Assembly: GCA_020851635.1 (NCBI GenBank)
Contig: JADZCJ010000144.1
Coordinates: 78,235 to 142,234 of the forward strand
Direction of reading: 5' to 3'
DNA: 64,000 nucleotides
Source: Anaerolineae bacterium
GTDB lineage: Bacteria > Chloroflexota > Anaerolineae > UBA4142 > SHND01
The position numbers were made by a program, and so were the translations under genes. The notes under the pieces were generated by a model. The model saw nothing but the letters and a program-made list of their open reading frames with translations. It was not told the origin of the DNA and ran no database searches. Below are positions 11,180-20,095 of this stretch, piece by piece; the stretch's first letter is position 1, and each line of letters starts with the position of its first letter.

Positions 11180-12433
11180 TTAGCGGAACAGACGCGGGAG
11201 TTTCACTTTCCATTCTTGCGGTAAAAGCATTTCGAGCGCATCGTCGGCAGTGACGATTCCCTGCAATTGGTTGTCCTCGTTGACAACGGGGATTGCGAGC
11301 AAATTGTATTTCGAGAGTTCTTCCAAAACCTCATCGCGCGGCGTCGTCAGCCCGGCATACACCGGGTTGGTCCGCATGAGCTGCTCGATTGGTGTCTCCG
11401 GCGCTGCCAAAACAAGATTGCTCAGTGACAATACTCCGAGCAGCTTGTCATCAGGGTCGAGCACATAGACATAATAGATCATTTCCGCTTCCTGGGCATC
11501 CGGATCATTACGCAGGTATTCCAACGCCTGTCCAACCGAGATCTCGGGCGGCACCGAAGCGTAATTGGTCGTCATCAACCCGCCCGCGGTATCCTCCTGG
11601 TGCGCCAGCAGCTCTTGCACATCCTCGCGCTCTTCTTGCTCCATCAAGTCCAAGACCGCCTGGCGTTTTTCGGGCTCGAGTTCGTTCAACAAGTCAGCCG
11701 CCTCGTCCGGCTCCATCTCTTCGACAATGTCAGCCGCCCGTTCTTTGCTGAATGATTCCAGCACTTCTGCCTGAAAATCGGTCTCGAGTTCCATCAAGGT
11801 GTCGGCAATCTTTTCGTCGCCCAGATCGCGGATCAAATCGCCCGCGCGCCGCGGACCCACGTCCTCGAGAATTTCGGCAATGTCCGCGGGATGCAACTCG
11901 TTAAAGTTCTGACGCGACACATTCAAACGCACGCCCACCTCGGGCAAAAACGACAGGTCACACCATGCGACGGCGTGGTTCGGGATTTGCCGATTGAATC
12001 GTTCGACAATGCGCTCGGCGAAATTCTCTACGCCCAGACGACGCAGCAGCCCGCGCCCGCCAACGTCAACGTTCAGCAGGCGATAATCGCTGCCGATGCG
12101 GCCCAATTCCAGATCGTTCACTCGCACCATACGGTGGTCTTCGACATCAATCACCTGCTTGTCCATGACATCGCGCGCGAGATAGATTTCCTGCCCGGTC
12201 TCCTGATACGGTTGGGGCTGGGTCTGGAGGACAATGATGTTACCCGCCAAATCCTCAGTGCCAAGCCATGCGAGCAGGTTGGCTGCAGCATTCCCGTTTT
12301 TGAGCGCGAGCGCGACGACGCGCGGATAAGCCGATTTCTCTTCCGGCAGGATGAGCAAATCGTTCAAGCGCCCCAGCGTCATGCCGCGATGATCGCGGAC
12401 CGCGCGCCCAATCAGTTCGGATAAATATGCCAT
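11180..12433 (-). CDS. PRC-barrel / MgtE-N / CBS-pair protein without membrane domain
   Basis: The order is a PRC-barrel-like region (~1-80), a second PRC-like stretch (~88-140), an MgtE N-terminal superhelical domain (~165-290; repeats such as LHPADIAEILEDVG and MEPDEAADLLNELE) and a CBS pair (~290-410). It has 417 residues and no MgtE transmembrane domain. In MgtE the N and CBS domains sense Mg2+ and gate the pore. Here they probably do this in trans for the adjacent Nramp-related transporter (gap 45 bp). It starts 15 bp after the ccdA stop, so it is likely co-transcribed. Confidence 0.85.
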   Translation of the reverse strand: MAYLSELIGRAVRDHRGMTLGRLNDLLILPEEKSAYPRVVALALKNGNAAANLLAWLGTEDLAGNIIVLQTQPQPYQETGQEIYLARDVMDKQVIDVEDHRMVRVNDLELGRIGSDYRLLNVDVGGRGLLRRLGVENFAERIVERFNRQIPNHAVAWCDLSFLPEVGVRLNVSRQNFNELHPADIAEILEDVGPRRAGDLIRDLGDEKIADTLMELETDFQAEVLESFSKERAADIVEEMEPDEAADLLNELEPEKRQAVLDLMEQEEREDVQELLAHQEDTAGGLMTTNYASVPPEISVGQALEYLRNDPDAQEAEMIYYVYVLDPDDKLLGVLSLSNLVLAAPETPIEQLMRTNPVYAGLTTPRDEVLEELSKYNLLAIPVVNEDNQLQGIVTADDALEMLLPQEWKVKLPRLFR

Positions 12434-12448
12434 CAGCCGATTTTGAGA

Positions 12449-13207
12449 TTATTGGTTGAGCGAAATGCCCATGATCCGGGCAAAGGTCTCTTCAAATTCA
12501 AAAATGAACGCGGGGGTGAGTTGGTAGAAATAGGCGTTCAGTACCTGAAAGCGGTCAGTCACCAGCATGATGCCCACGAGGATCAGAATCGCGCCGCTGA
12601 CCATCTCGATTGGGCGCAGATATTTGTTAAAGTTCCGGAGCCGCATCACCATCGTATCCAGCGCAAACGCGGTGAGCAGAAACGGGACCCCCAAGCCCGC
12701 CGAATAGACCAGCAGCAGCGCCGTACCCTCCAACGCGGTCTGGGTCTGAGTGGCGGCGGTCAGGATCAACGAAAGCATGGGACCCACACAGGGCGTCCAT
12801 CCCGCCGCAAACGCCATGCCCGTAAGAAACGAACGCGGATAGCCGAGCTCGTTCATCCGCAGCTGGACGCGCGTGTCTCGGTACAAAAACGGAAGCTTGA
12901 TAATTCCGAGCATATTGACTCCGAAAATGATCAGAATCACGCCCGACACATGCGCCAGCCAGAACTTGTCAATAAATTGGGTGAGGGCAAACAAGGCGGA
13001 CCAGATGGCGACAAAAATCGTCGTAAAGCCCGCGACAAAGACGAGCGCGTGCGACATGACCTGACCGCGCGGGACCGTCACGCCTTCGGGTGTCACTGCC
13101 GCACCGCTCAGATAGCCCAGATAAATTGGCACAAGCGGCAGCACACAGGGGGATAAAAACGACAACATGCCTGCCCCAAATGCCAGGATCAACAATGGCA
13201 TATTCAT
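12449..13207 (-). CDS. ccdA: CcdA-type thiol/disulphide transporter
   Basis: This 252-residue protein has about six membrane helices and belongs to the CcdA/DsbD-transmembrane family, which passes reducing power across the membrane to keep apocytochrome c haem-binding cysteines reduced. The two redox cysteines are Cys21 (SFLSPCVLPLVP) and Cys140 (AAGWTPCVGPML), one in each half of the internal repeat. It follows the CcmD-like gene by 15 bp. Its place at the end of a ccm operon supports the cytochrome role. No CcmG-like thioredoxin is visible in the operon. Confidence 0.92.
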   Translation of the reverse strand: MNMPLLILAFGAGMLSFLSPCVLPLVPIYLGYLSGAAVTPEGVTVPRGQVMSHALVFVAGFTTIFVAIWSALFALTQFIDKFWLAHVSGVILIIFGVNMLGIIKLPFLYRDTRVQLRMNELGYPRSFLTGMAFAAGWTPCVGPMLSLILTAATQTQTALEGTALLLVYSAGLGVPFLLTAFALDTMVMRLRNFNKYLRPIEMVSGAILILVGIMLVTDRFQVLNAYFYQLTPAFIFEFEETFARIMGISLNQ

Positions 13208-13222
13208 ACGTACGTGCCCGTC

Positions 13223-13417
13223 CTACTCTTGGTCTTGGTCGTCCGATTCCGCAGGGCGCAGTTTTTTCAGCTCATCCACCTCCCTTTTCAGATCGCGATT
13301 GCGCCGCGAAATCGTCCACAAATACAAAAACAACAAGGTCCAAATGACGCCATAGGCAAAAAACAGAAAAGAGAGATTGCGTACTTCGCGCAAAATTTCG
13401 ATCAGTCGTTCTTCCAT
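13223..13417 (-). CDS. ccmD: CcmD-like small haem exporter protein
   Basis: This 64-residue protein has one membrane helix (LSFLFFAYGVIWTLLFLYLW) followed by a basic then acidic coiled tail (SRRNRDLKREVDELKK). That topology and its place directly after ccmC match CcmD, which helps release holo-CcmE from CcmABC. CcmD sequences are poorly conserved, so the call rests on topology and context. ATG 13417 is preceded by GGGGAT; an in-frame ATG at 13441 adds eight residues. Confidence 0.7.
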   Translation of the reverse strand: MEERLIEILREVRNLSFLFFAYGVIWTLLFLYLWTISRRNRDLKREVDELKKLRPAESDDQDQE

Positions 13418-13477
13418 GTCATCCCCACACGCGTCCAACAACAGGTCCGCCGCCGGTCATTGGACGCGTTGTTCTAT

Positions 13478-14176
13478 TTATTCTGCGTATTGTTCGCGCA
13501 GCTCTGCCACGTCACTTTCCAGTTCCGCCAACTTGGTGCGTTGGTACAACAAATAAAGATACAACAGAATCATCGCTGAAATGCACACAAACAGAGTAAT
13601 GAGCATATTGGGCGTCATCCCAAAGGTAAATTCGCCGCCCGCCTCGCCTTCCAGCACCGGATGCAAGCCCTTCCATATACGCGGGGCAACCATGATAAAC
13701 GGCACATCAATCGCGCCGATAAACGTAAAGACTGCCGCAATGCGCGCAATGGTCACATCATCGCGCGCTGACGCGCGCAGCATGATATAAGCGACATAGA
13801 CAAGCCATAAAATCAGAAACGAGGTCAGGCGCGCTTCCCACGTCCACCAGGTGCCCCAGACGGGGCGCGCCCAGAGCATTCCGGTCGCAAGCGAAATCGC
13901 GCCAAAGAGGACGCCGAGCTCCATGCACGAATAACTGATGCGGTCATATTTGGGCTTGCCCGTCCGCAAAAAGAGGGCGGCCGTCACTGCCGCGAGAATG
14001 ATCGAAATGATGGACGCGGCGTTCGAGCCCATGTGAAAGTAAAAAATCCGCTGGATCGAGCCCATGCTCGCTTCGGTCGGCGCAAAGACAAACGCAAAAT
14101 AGAGCGCGACGGCGATGGCAATGAACGCCGCAATTCCAAGAAAGTCAGACCAGTTGCGTGTTTTGGTCATTCGCAT
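13478..14176 (-). CDS. ccmC: Haem exporter / haem-handling protein CcmC
   Basis: This 232-residue, six-helix inner-membrane protein presents haem to CcmE. The tryptophan-rich haem-binding signature is present at ~106-118 as VWGTWWTWEARLT; the usual aspartate of WDARLT is a glutamate here. Histidine in the first periplasmic loop (IFYFHMGS) fits the axial ligand. The gene lies between ccmB and the CcmD-like gene. A second in-frame ATG two codons later (14170) is an alternative start. Confidence 0.93.
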   Translation of the reverse strand: MRMTKTRNWSDFLGIAAFIAIAVALYFAFVFAPTEASMGSIQRIFYFHMGSNAASIISIILAAVTAALFLRTGKPKYDRISYSCMELGVLFGAISLATGMLWARPVWGTWWTWEARLTSFLILWLVYVAYIMLRASARDDVTIARIAAVFTFIGAIDVPFIMVAPRIWKGLHPVLEGEAGGEFTFGMTPNMLITLFVCISAMILLYLYLLYQRTKLAELESDVAELREQYAE

Positions 14177-14252
14177 ACCTCACAGCCGGAGTTAACGGGT
14201 TGTCAGAGTGAAATCAAATCACGGTTATCGCGGGGATATGATGTCATACGCA

Positions 14253-14924
14253 CTATTCTTCGACGACATATTCAAACGTCAAAAAGGCGGCTGTCACAAA
14301 AATGATATCGTACGCGACGAGCAGGGTGAACCAACCCTGATAATCGGAAAAAGGCAGGTTTTGCAGCGCGCCCTGCGTGATTTTGACAGCGGCGACCAGC
14401 AGCGGGACGAGCACCGGAAACATCAGGACGGGCAGCATTACCTCGCGCATGCGGGTGGACGCCGCAATTGCCGAGAGGAGCGTTCCAATCGCCGAAAAGC
14501 CAAGCGTGCCCAGTATAATATACCCAACCAGCGGAAACCACATGATAGGCACGTTGAACAAAATCACAAACAACGGCAGAGTCACCGCTTCCATCAACAC
14601 GATAAAAATAAAATTGGCTGTCGCTTTGGCGAGAAAAATGGCGCCGCGATCAACGGGCGCCAAAAGCATCCCTTCCAAACTGCCCTTGTCGCGTTCGCGC
14701 GCAAACGAGCGCCCCAAACCCAGGATTCCGCTGAAACAGATTGCCACCCACAACAAGCCCGGTCCCAGGACCAGTATATCCACACCCTGCAATTCGAACG
14801 CGAAATTGAAAATGACAAGGACAAGGAGCGAAAAGACCAGCATGGCGCTCAAGACTTCACGAGTGCGCCATTCGATGGCGAGTTCTTTGCCAAGAATGGC
14901 GTAAACCTGACGGAGAAATCTCAT
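14253..14924 (-). CDS. ccmB: Haem ABC exporter permease CcmB
   Basis: The 223-residue, six-helix permease begins with RFLRQVYAILGKELAIEWRTRE, the conserved CcmB N terminus, and carries the SFARERDKGSLEGMLLAPV loop. It works with CcmA, CcmC and CcmD to load and release haem-CcmE. Its start codon directly abuts the ccmA stop, so translation is probably coupled. Confidence 0.94.
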   Translation of the reverse strand: MRFLRQVYAILGKELAIEWRTREVLSAMLVFSLLVLVIFNFAFELQGVDILVLGPGLLWVAICFSGILGLGRSFARERDKGSLEGMLLAPVDRGAIFLAKATANFIFIVLMEAVTLPLFVILFNVPIMWFPLVGYIILGTLGFSAIGTLLSAIAASTRMREVMLPVLMFPVLVPLLVAAVKITQGALQNLPFSDYQGWFTLLVAYDIIFVTAAFLTFEYVVEE

Positions 14925-15674
14925 TTACGCCTTTTTCTTGGCGGTCCCGCCGCGTTTGTCCGCCTGCTCTGCCGCCTGCGCCAACCGTCCCGCATACAGC
15001 TGCGCAAAGCCCGCCGCGTCCGTCCATTCACTGCGCGCGCCGTCATAAATGATTCTGCCGTTCCGCATGATCAGCGCGCGGTCTGCCGCAACCAGACTGC
15101 GCTCGAATTCGTGCGACGAAAAAAGGACGGTCGCCCCATCCCCCCGCGCCTTTTCAAACAGTCCTGTCAGCACGATCGAAGAATTCTGGTCCAGCCCCGT
15201 CCAGGGTTCATCGAATAGCAAGACCCTGGGGTTGTGCAAGAGCGCCCGCGCCAGCGCCACCCTCTGCTGATAGCCCCGTGATAGAGTGCGGATCGTGTCG
15301 TCCAGACGCTTGTCAATGCCTACCTGTCTGGACACCTCCAGAATTCTTGCGTCAAGCCCGCCCAGAGCATACAGCCGCCCATAGTAGCGCAGGTTTTCAT
15401 AGATTGACAACTCGTCGTACAACAACGTCTGGTGCCCAACATAACCGATGGTCGCCCGCGCCTTCATCGCGCCATCGGGGATTTCGATGCGGTTGACCGC
15501 CACACGTCCGCGAGTGGGACGCGCGAGCGTGGCAAGAATCTTGAGGAGCGTGGACTTGCCTGCGCCATTGGGACCGGCGAGCACGACCACCTGCCCCGCC
15601 TCGATCGTCAGCGTCGTGTTCTTGAGCGCCTGCCGCACGCCGTATGTCTTTTCCAGTCCAAGAGTCTCTATCAT
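14925..15674 (-). CDS. ccmA: Haem ABC exporter ATPase CcmA
   Basis: This 249-residue ABC ATPase has Walker A GPNGAGKST (34-42), the signature LSRGYQQR, Walker B VLLFDEPWTGLD and the switch His (SSHEFE). It drives release of holo-CcmE from CcmCD. A ~30-residue basic/Ala C-terminal extension ends in KKKA. It overlaps the upstream gene by 4 bp (ATGA) and abuts ccmB, which places it firmly in the operon. Confidence 0.94.
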   Translation of the reverse strand: MIETLGLEKTYGVRQALKNTTLTIEAGQVVVLAGPNGAGKSTLLKILATLARPTRGRVAVNRIEIPDGAMKARATIGYVGHQTLLYDELSIYENLRYYGRLYALGGLDARILEVSRQVGIDKRLDDTIRTLSRGYQQRVALARALLHNPRVLLFDEPWTGLDQNSSIVLTGLFEKARGDGATVLFSSHEFERSLVAADRALIMRNGRIIYDGARSEWTDAAGFAQLYAGRLAQAAEQADKRGGTAKKKA

Positions 15675-16822
15675 GGCACGACGTGCAGCTTGTCCTGAAG
15701 CAGTTCTGCTTTCAAGGCGGCGCGTTCTGTCATATACGTCTCATCGTCAATTTGTCCCGCGTCGTGCGCATCATCCAGACGCGCAAGCGCTTGCAGTTGT
15801 TCCATGCGTTCGCTGACCCGGCTCGATTTGGATCGGGTCGCGCGGCGTTGATAAAGCGGATACGCCAGCAGCGCCAGTCCGCCCAATCCCCCCCCCACCA
15901 AAAGAACAGCCTGCATCGTGCCGCTACTGTCAACTCCCGGCAGGTTGGATAGGGTTGCGATGAAACGAGAACCCGCCTGCTGTGCGGGTCCCGTCCGCAC
16001 AGTATAGAGCTGCCCGTTTTGCGATGTAAACGGCGCGCCGGGAGTGAGGTTGCTGCCGGACACGTTCACCCCTCCCGTCTCTGAAACGAGCAAACTAAAA
16101 CCGCCGACATTCGTCGCCAACGGAATCTCGAGCCGGTAATCGGGCGGAGTAAAGGGCAGGGTAATGCCATAAAAAATAGAGGTCGTCGTCGGCAGGACGG
16201 GATACGAGACCGAGCCGTCCGGCTGTCGTTGAACGATGGTTTGATCGCGAACGTCCTCAAACTGCACATCGCCCGCATTGTCGGGAACGGGCAGCGGCAA
16301 ATAAAATGCGCGGTCGCTCGGGTTTGTCACCTGGACGAGTTGCAGACCATCAAAGCGTTTTGACTGCACATCCAGAATCAAATGGACGCGGTCCACAACA
16401 AAATCGGCAGGCAGAGTCTGCGTTTCGTATACCGTCACCGTGATGGGCGTGACGGCGGCGATTTCGGGAGGCATAATGTCCGAAAAGTAGCGGATGCCCG
16501 CATAGTCCACGCGCGTAAAATACGCTGTCCCATCGGTGATCACATCCGTAAACAGAAACTGGCCTTGCGCGTCAGTTGGCACGGTGCGTGTCACGGGTCC
16601 TGCCGTTGTGATTTGAAAGAGCGTCACCGGCACGTTCGCAATATTGGTTGCAGGCGCCGTCTGCGTACCGTTGACAAGAACGCCCCGTATCTCGGTCGGT
16701 CCCGACACTTGCGCCTGAACCAAAGCGACCGTGAACCAGCCACCGGCGAGGAACAAGACAAGCGCCGCGCTAAAAAACGCGGCGCCTCGCACATGCATCA
16801 ACCTATTTTTTCGCTCTGCCAT
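15671..16822 (-). CDS. Exported single-pass protein of unknown function in the ccm operon
   Basis: This 383-residue protein has an N-terminal signal or anchor (AALVLFLAGGWFTVALVQAQ), a carboxypeptidase-regulatory-like beta domain (~42-115; VLVNGTQTAP to TDAQGQFLFTDV), further beta-rich sequence, one C-terminal membrane helix (~310-330) and a cytoplasmic helical tail (KSSRVSERMEQLQALARLDDAHDAGQIDD). The tail resembles the region after the membrane helix in CcmI-like proteins. It sits between a CcmI-like gene and ccmA, with 4-bp overlap to ccmA. It may contact apocytochrome or the haem exporter; this is inference. Confidence 0.65.
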   Translation of the reverse strand: MAERKNRLMHVRGAAFFSAALVLFLAGGWFTVALVQAQVSGPTEIRGVLVNGTQTAPATNIANVPVTLFQITTAGPVTRTVPTDAQGQFLFTDVITDGTAYFTRVDYAGIRYFSDIMPPEIAAVTPITVTVYETQTLPADFVVDRVHLILDVQSKRFDGLQLVQVTNPSDRAFYLPLPVPDNAGDVQFEDVRDQTIVQRQPDGSVSYPVLPTTTSIFYGITLPFTPPDYRLEIPLATNVGGFSLLVSETGGVNVSGSNLTPGAPFTSQNGQLYTVRTGPAQQAGSRFIATLSNLPGVDSSGTMQAVLLVGGGLGGLALLAYPLYQRRATRSKSSRVSERMEQLQALARLDDAHDAGQIDDETYMTERAALKAELLQDKLHVVP

Positions 16823-17311
16823 TCAACTCAACGCGTGTCCGCACTTGGCGCAAAATTTGTCACCCACGTTGTGGGGTCGCCCGCAGTTCGTGCAAAACCT
16901 GCTTTCCGGTTCGACTTGGGGCAAAGATTTCGGTGACGTCGACGTTTTTTTTGCGGGCGCAGACGGGCGGTGACGCAGCGCCGCCACTTCTTGTTCGATT
17001 TCGTCGCTCGCTTTCTGCCCCTCGCCCTGTCCCCGCAAAATATCCAGCTCGCGTAAAATATCTGCGGCGCGCGCCATGTATTTTTCTCGCAGCGCCGTAT
17101 AGTCGGCAGCGTCTAGTTTGCCCAGCTGGCGGTCCGTTTCCAGATCGCGCAGAGTCGCATAGACGCCGTCGCGCTGGGCGAGCAAATCGTCGAGCGTGGA
17201 CGCGTTCACCGCGACGGGCTGAGAACGCGCGCGATACAACGGATACGCCAAAACGAGGAGCGCCAGTCCCAGAACAAGAACGGCGAGGACAAAATCCAGA
17301 TTCGTTCCCAC
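16823..17311 (-). CDS. CcmI-like protein with C-terminal zinc ribbon
   Basis: The 162-residue protein starts with one membrane helix (VLAVLVLGLALLVLAYPLYRAR) and a helical region, LLAQRDGVYATLRDLETDRQLGKLDAADY, typical of the N-terminal part of CcmI-like cytochrome biogenesis proteins. Instead of the usual TPR domain it ends in a zinc ribbon with Cys140, Cys143, Cys154 and Cys157 (CTNC...CAKC). It follows ccmF by 4 bp. It may be a short adaptor that recruits apocytochrome. Confidence 0.75.
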   Translation of the reverse strand: MGTNLDFVLAVLVLGLALLVLAYPLYRARSQPVAVNASTLDDLLAQRDGVYATLRDLETDRQLGKLDAADYTALREKYMARAADILRELDILRGQGEGQKASDEIEQEVAALRHRPSAPAKKTSTSPKSLPQVEPESRFCTNCGRPHNVGDKFCAKCGHALS

Positions 17312-17315
17312 TCGC

Positions 17316-19337
17316 TCACTCGCTCGGCGTCACATAACCACCCGCCGCGACCTGACGGCGCACACGTTCGCGAGCGCGCAGTTCCTGCGGGTCGGGCAGC
17401 ATAGTCAAAAGGGTCGAGACCAGAAACAGAATCCCGCCCAACCAAACGAGCATCACCAGCGGGTTCACAAAGGCGCGAAAACTGACGGTCTGGAAATTGT
17501 CCGTCCAACCCTGCACAATCAGATACAAATCGCGGCGCAGCCATGGGGTATCGTGCCAGATCGCCGGGTCGGTCATCTGCTGTTGCTGGCGTTCAAAGAA
17601 TTTGACGGCAGGTTGCAAGGTGGTGATGCGTCGCCCGTTTTCATAGACGCCCACCGTTGCCGTCGTCACAATCGCTTCGCCGCTAATTTCGCCCGGCGTC
17701 AATCCTTCAAACACCAGCGTATAGCCGTTCGTCGTCCAGCTCTCGCCTTGCGAGAGCGCGGCAACCTGGTCCGTCGCATACGCGCGCGAGCCGATGATGC
17801 CGAGCGCAAGAATAAACACCGACAGGTGGACCAGATAGCCGCCGTAACGGCGGTGATTGCGCGAAATGAGCTGCCAGAGCGCAGTCGGCAACCGTTCACG
17901 GGTGTTTTTCTGCCGCGCCTGTGCCGCCAACAAAATGTCGGTCGCCGTCGTGATGAATGAAAAGGCGAGGAGAGCGACGGCGAAAATGGAAAGCGGGTCG
18001 CGCGCGCCCAGAACAAAGCCGACGACCGTGAGCGCCGCCGTAAGCGCAAGCGGCACGACCATCTTTTTGCCCAATTTTGCCAGACTTGCTCCGCCCCAGC
18101 CAATCAGCGGTATCACGCCCATCAGCAGCACGATCAATCCCAAAAGCACGCCGACGACCAGATCGTAATAGGGCGCGCCCACGGTCAGCGTCTCACCCGT
18201 CAGCACCTCGCTAAAGACGGGCCACATGACCCCGATCAGAATCGCAATCGCCGCGCCGAGAAACAGCACGTTGTTGACGAGAAAAAGCACTTGACGCGAC
18301 AAGAGCGAATCAAAATCGCTTTCGCTCCGCAGCTTGTCGAGGCGGAAAAACAACAGCGCCGTAGCGCCGAGCGCCATGAGCGCGGTGAAACCCAAAAACA
18401 GCGGACCGATCTCTGACTGGGCAAAGGCATGCACCGATTGCACGACGCCGCTGCGGGTGAGGAACGTCCCAAACAGGGTGAGGGTAAAGGTGATGATAAT
18501 CAACCCCATGTTCCACACCTTGAGCATGCCTTTGCGCTCCTGCACCATGACCGAGTGCAAGAATGCTGTCCCGGCGAGCCAGGGCATCAACGCCGCGTTC
18601 TCGACCGGGTCCCAGCCCCAGTATCCGCCCCACCCCAACACGTCATACGCCCAGCGCCCACCGACGAGCAGACCGATAAACAAAAACATCCAGGGCACCA
18701 GCGTCCAGCGTCGTGTGGCGCGGATCCATGAATCATTCAGCCGGCCCGACAATAGCGCCGCCATCGCAAAACAAAACGGAATCGCAAAACCCACATAGCC
18801 GAGATACAACAGGGGGGGGTGAACCGACATGAGGGGATGCTGCAGCAGTGGATTCAATCCCGCGCCATCCGGCGGCACGACTTGCATCCGCTCAAATGGT
18901 GAGGTGATAAAAGCGAGCAAAAATGCAAAAAACGTTTGAATCACCATCAACACCGCGACCACATACGGCATGAGGTCTTGGTTGCTCTCCCATTTTTTCA
19001 GCACCACCACAAGCCCATAGATGGCAAGCACCCACGACCAAAAAAGCAGTGACCCGGACTGCCCGCCCCACAGCGCGGTCAACGAATAGGGAAAAATCGG
19101 CAGATCGCGCGAAGTATGATTCGCCACGAGCACGAGTGAAAAATCGCGCGTCAACAGCGAAAAAGCGATCGCAATCATCGCCACCGTAACCAGCGCGCCA
19201 AAGACGATGACGCCGTTGCGCGCGCTATCTGTCAGTTCCTGTATACGCTTGCGCCCGCCAATAAACCCTGCAACCACGCTATACAGGGCGACCACAAACG
19301 AGACGGTCAAGGCAATAGAGCCAAGAGTTACGACCAT
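17316..19337 (-). CDS. ccmF: Cytochrome c haem lyase subunit CcmF
   Basis: This 673-residue protein has about 14 membrane helices. The conserved WWD haem-handling motif is WGGYWGWDPVENAALMPW (~236-253), and the HPPLLYLGYVG segment carries a conserved ligand histidine. CcmF attaches haem from CcmE to the CxxCH cysteines of apocytochromes. ATG 19337 is used; the TTG two codons upstream is less likely. It lies 60 bp after ccmE, with an interrupted inverted repeat between them. Confidence 0.95.
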   Translation of the reverse strand: MVVTLGSIALTVSFVVALYSVVAGFIGGRKRIQELTDSARNGVIVFGALVTVAMIAIAFSLLTRDFSLVLVANHTSRDLPIFPYSLTALWGGQSGSLLFWSWVLAIYGLVVVLKKWESNQDLMPYVVAVLMVIQTFFAFLLAFITSPFERMQVVPPDGAGLNPLLQHPLMSVHPPLLYLGYVGFAIPFCFAMAALLSGRLNDSWIRATRRWTLVPWMFLFIGLLVGGRWAYDVLGWGGYWGWDPVENAALMPWLAGTAFLHSVMVQERKGMLKVWNMGLIIITFTLTLFGTFLTRSGVVQSVHAFAQSEIGPLFLGFTALMALGATALLFFRLDKLRSESDFDSLLSRQVLFLVNNVLFLGAAIAILIGVMWPVFSEVLTGETLTVGAPYYDLVVGVLLGLIVLLMGVIPLIGWGGASLAKLGKKMVVPLALTAALTVVGFVLGARDPLSIFAVALLAFSFITTATDILLAAQARQKNTRERLPTALWQLISRNHRRYGGYLVHLSVFILALGIIGSRAYATDQVAALSQGESWTTNGYTLVFEGLTPGEISGEAIVTTATVGVYENGRRITTLQPAVKFFERQQQQMTDPAIWHDTPWLRRDLYLIVQGWTDNFQTVSFRAFVNPLVMLVWLGGILFLVSTLLTMLPDPQELRARERVRRQVAAGGYVTPSE

Positions 19338-19340
19338 AAT

Positions 19341-19392
19341 CAAGTTGCAAGCCGCAGGTTACAGGTCGCCAGAAACTTGTAACCCGCAACTT
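19341..19392. repeat. Interrupted inverted repeat between ccmE and ccmF
   Basis: CAAGTTGC (19341-19348) and GCAACTTG (19385-19392) form the outer arms, with GGTTACA and TGTAACC as inner arms. The stem falls in the 60-bp gap between ccmE and ccmF. It could stabilise mRNA or reduce read-through from ccmE to ccmF. There is no U-tract. Confidence 0.6.
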
Positions 19393-19397
19393 GTCCG

Positions 19398-19877
19398 TTA
19401 CTGCCCGTAGTTTATATTACCGCTGGCGTTCGAATCATACCATTCCAATTTCGACTCGTCGTATTTGCTGGGACACTTGGCAAGCACATTTGTCGCGGTG
19501 AACGAGCCATCCGCGTTCAATTTCCCTTCGGCGACGATTTCGACCGCGCGGTCAAATGTGTCAGGCACCACGCCGCGATAAGAAACGGGCAGGCGATTCA
19601 CCCCATCGGTGAGCACAAACGCGATCTTGTTCGCCTTGACATCCTTGGAAACGGAATTTGCCTCCAATTGCCCGGTCACGCGCACGCCTTGCCCAATCGC
19701 CGCATCGCCCTTGGCGCTCAGTTCTGCCAGATTAACTGCCCATTGACCCGTTTGTGTGAGACCAAAGGCGATCAGCCCGACAATGACCGCAAGAATAATG
19801 CCCGCGCCAACAAGGTATTTGGCTTGATATTTGGGTTTGGTTTTGGATTTTGGTTGAGAAAAGGTTGAATTTGTCAT
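19398..19877 (-). CDS. ccmE: Haem chaperone CcmE, CxxxY variant
   Basis: The 159-residue protein has an N-terminal membrane helix (~22-42) and the OB-fold of CcmE (GVRVTGQLE, NRLPVSYRGVVPDTF, ADGSFTATNVLAKC). The usual covalent haem ligand His in HxxxY is replaced by cysteine: Cys135-P-S-K-Tyr139. This CxxxY form is known from archaea and sulphate reducers (system I*), where CcmH is often absent. It is the first gene of the ccm operon. Confidence 0.93.
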   Translation of the reverse strand: MTNSTFSQPKSKTKPKYQAKYLVGAGIILAVIVGLIAFGLTQTGQWAVNLAELSAKGDAAIGQGVRVTGQLEANSVSKDVKANKIAFVLTDGVNRLPVSYRGVVPDTFDRAVEIVAEGKLNADGSFTATNVLAKCPSKYDESKLEWYDSNASGNINYGQ

Positions 19878-19926
19878 AGGAATAGACTCGCTCCCACCTG
19901 CAGCGAGGGACAGCGACAGGCATCAG

Positions 19927-20021
19927 TAGCGCAACAATACGAGATTGCGGGGCAGAGTGTCGAGTTGTTCAACCCGCGCGCTGTCACCTGACTTATTTAT
20001 CATGCAGAGCGGCTCATTCTA
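19927..20021 (+). repeat. 94-bp palindromic repeat, family R1, degenerate copy
   Basis: The left arm TAGCGCAACAA and the inner block GAGATTGCGG are clear, and the core (GTGTCGAGTT...TCACCTGACT) matches the copies at 31004 and 60757. The right terminal repeat has decayed to CATG only. It fills most of the gap between ccmE and the PPK2 gene. Confidence 0.65.
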
Positions 20022-20095
20022 GCATCCTCAAAATGGGGTGTCAATTAAAGCCGCTCGCCACAATTTCCTTTCGGTAGTGAGGTCGCAGACGCGGG

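Noticed and set aside
14208..15218. A 336-codon plus-strand open frame
   Set aside because: It overlaps ccmA and ccmB on the other strand and has a shadow-type composition.
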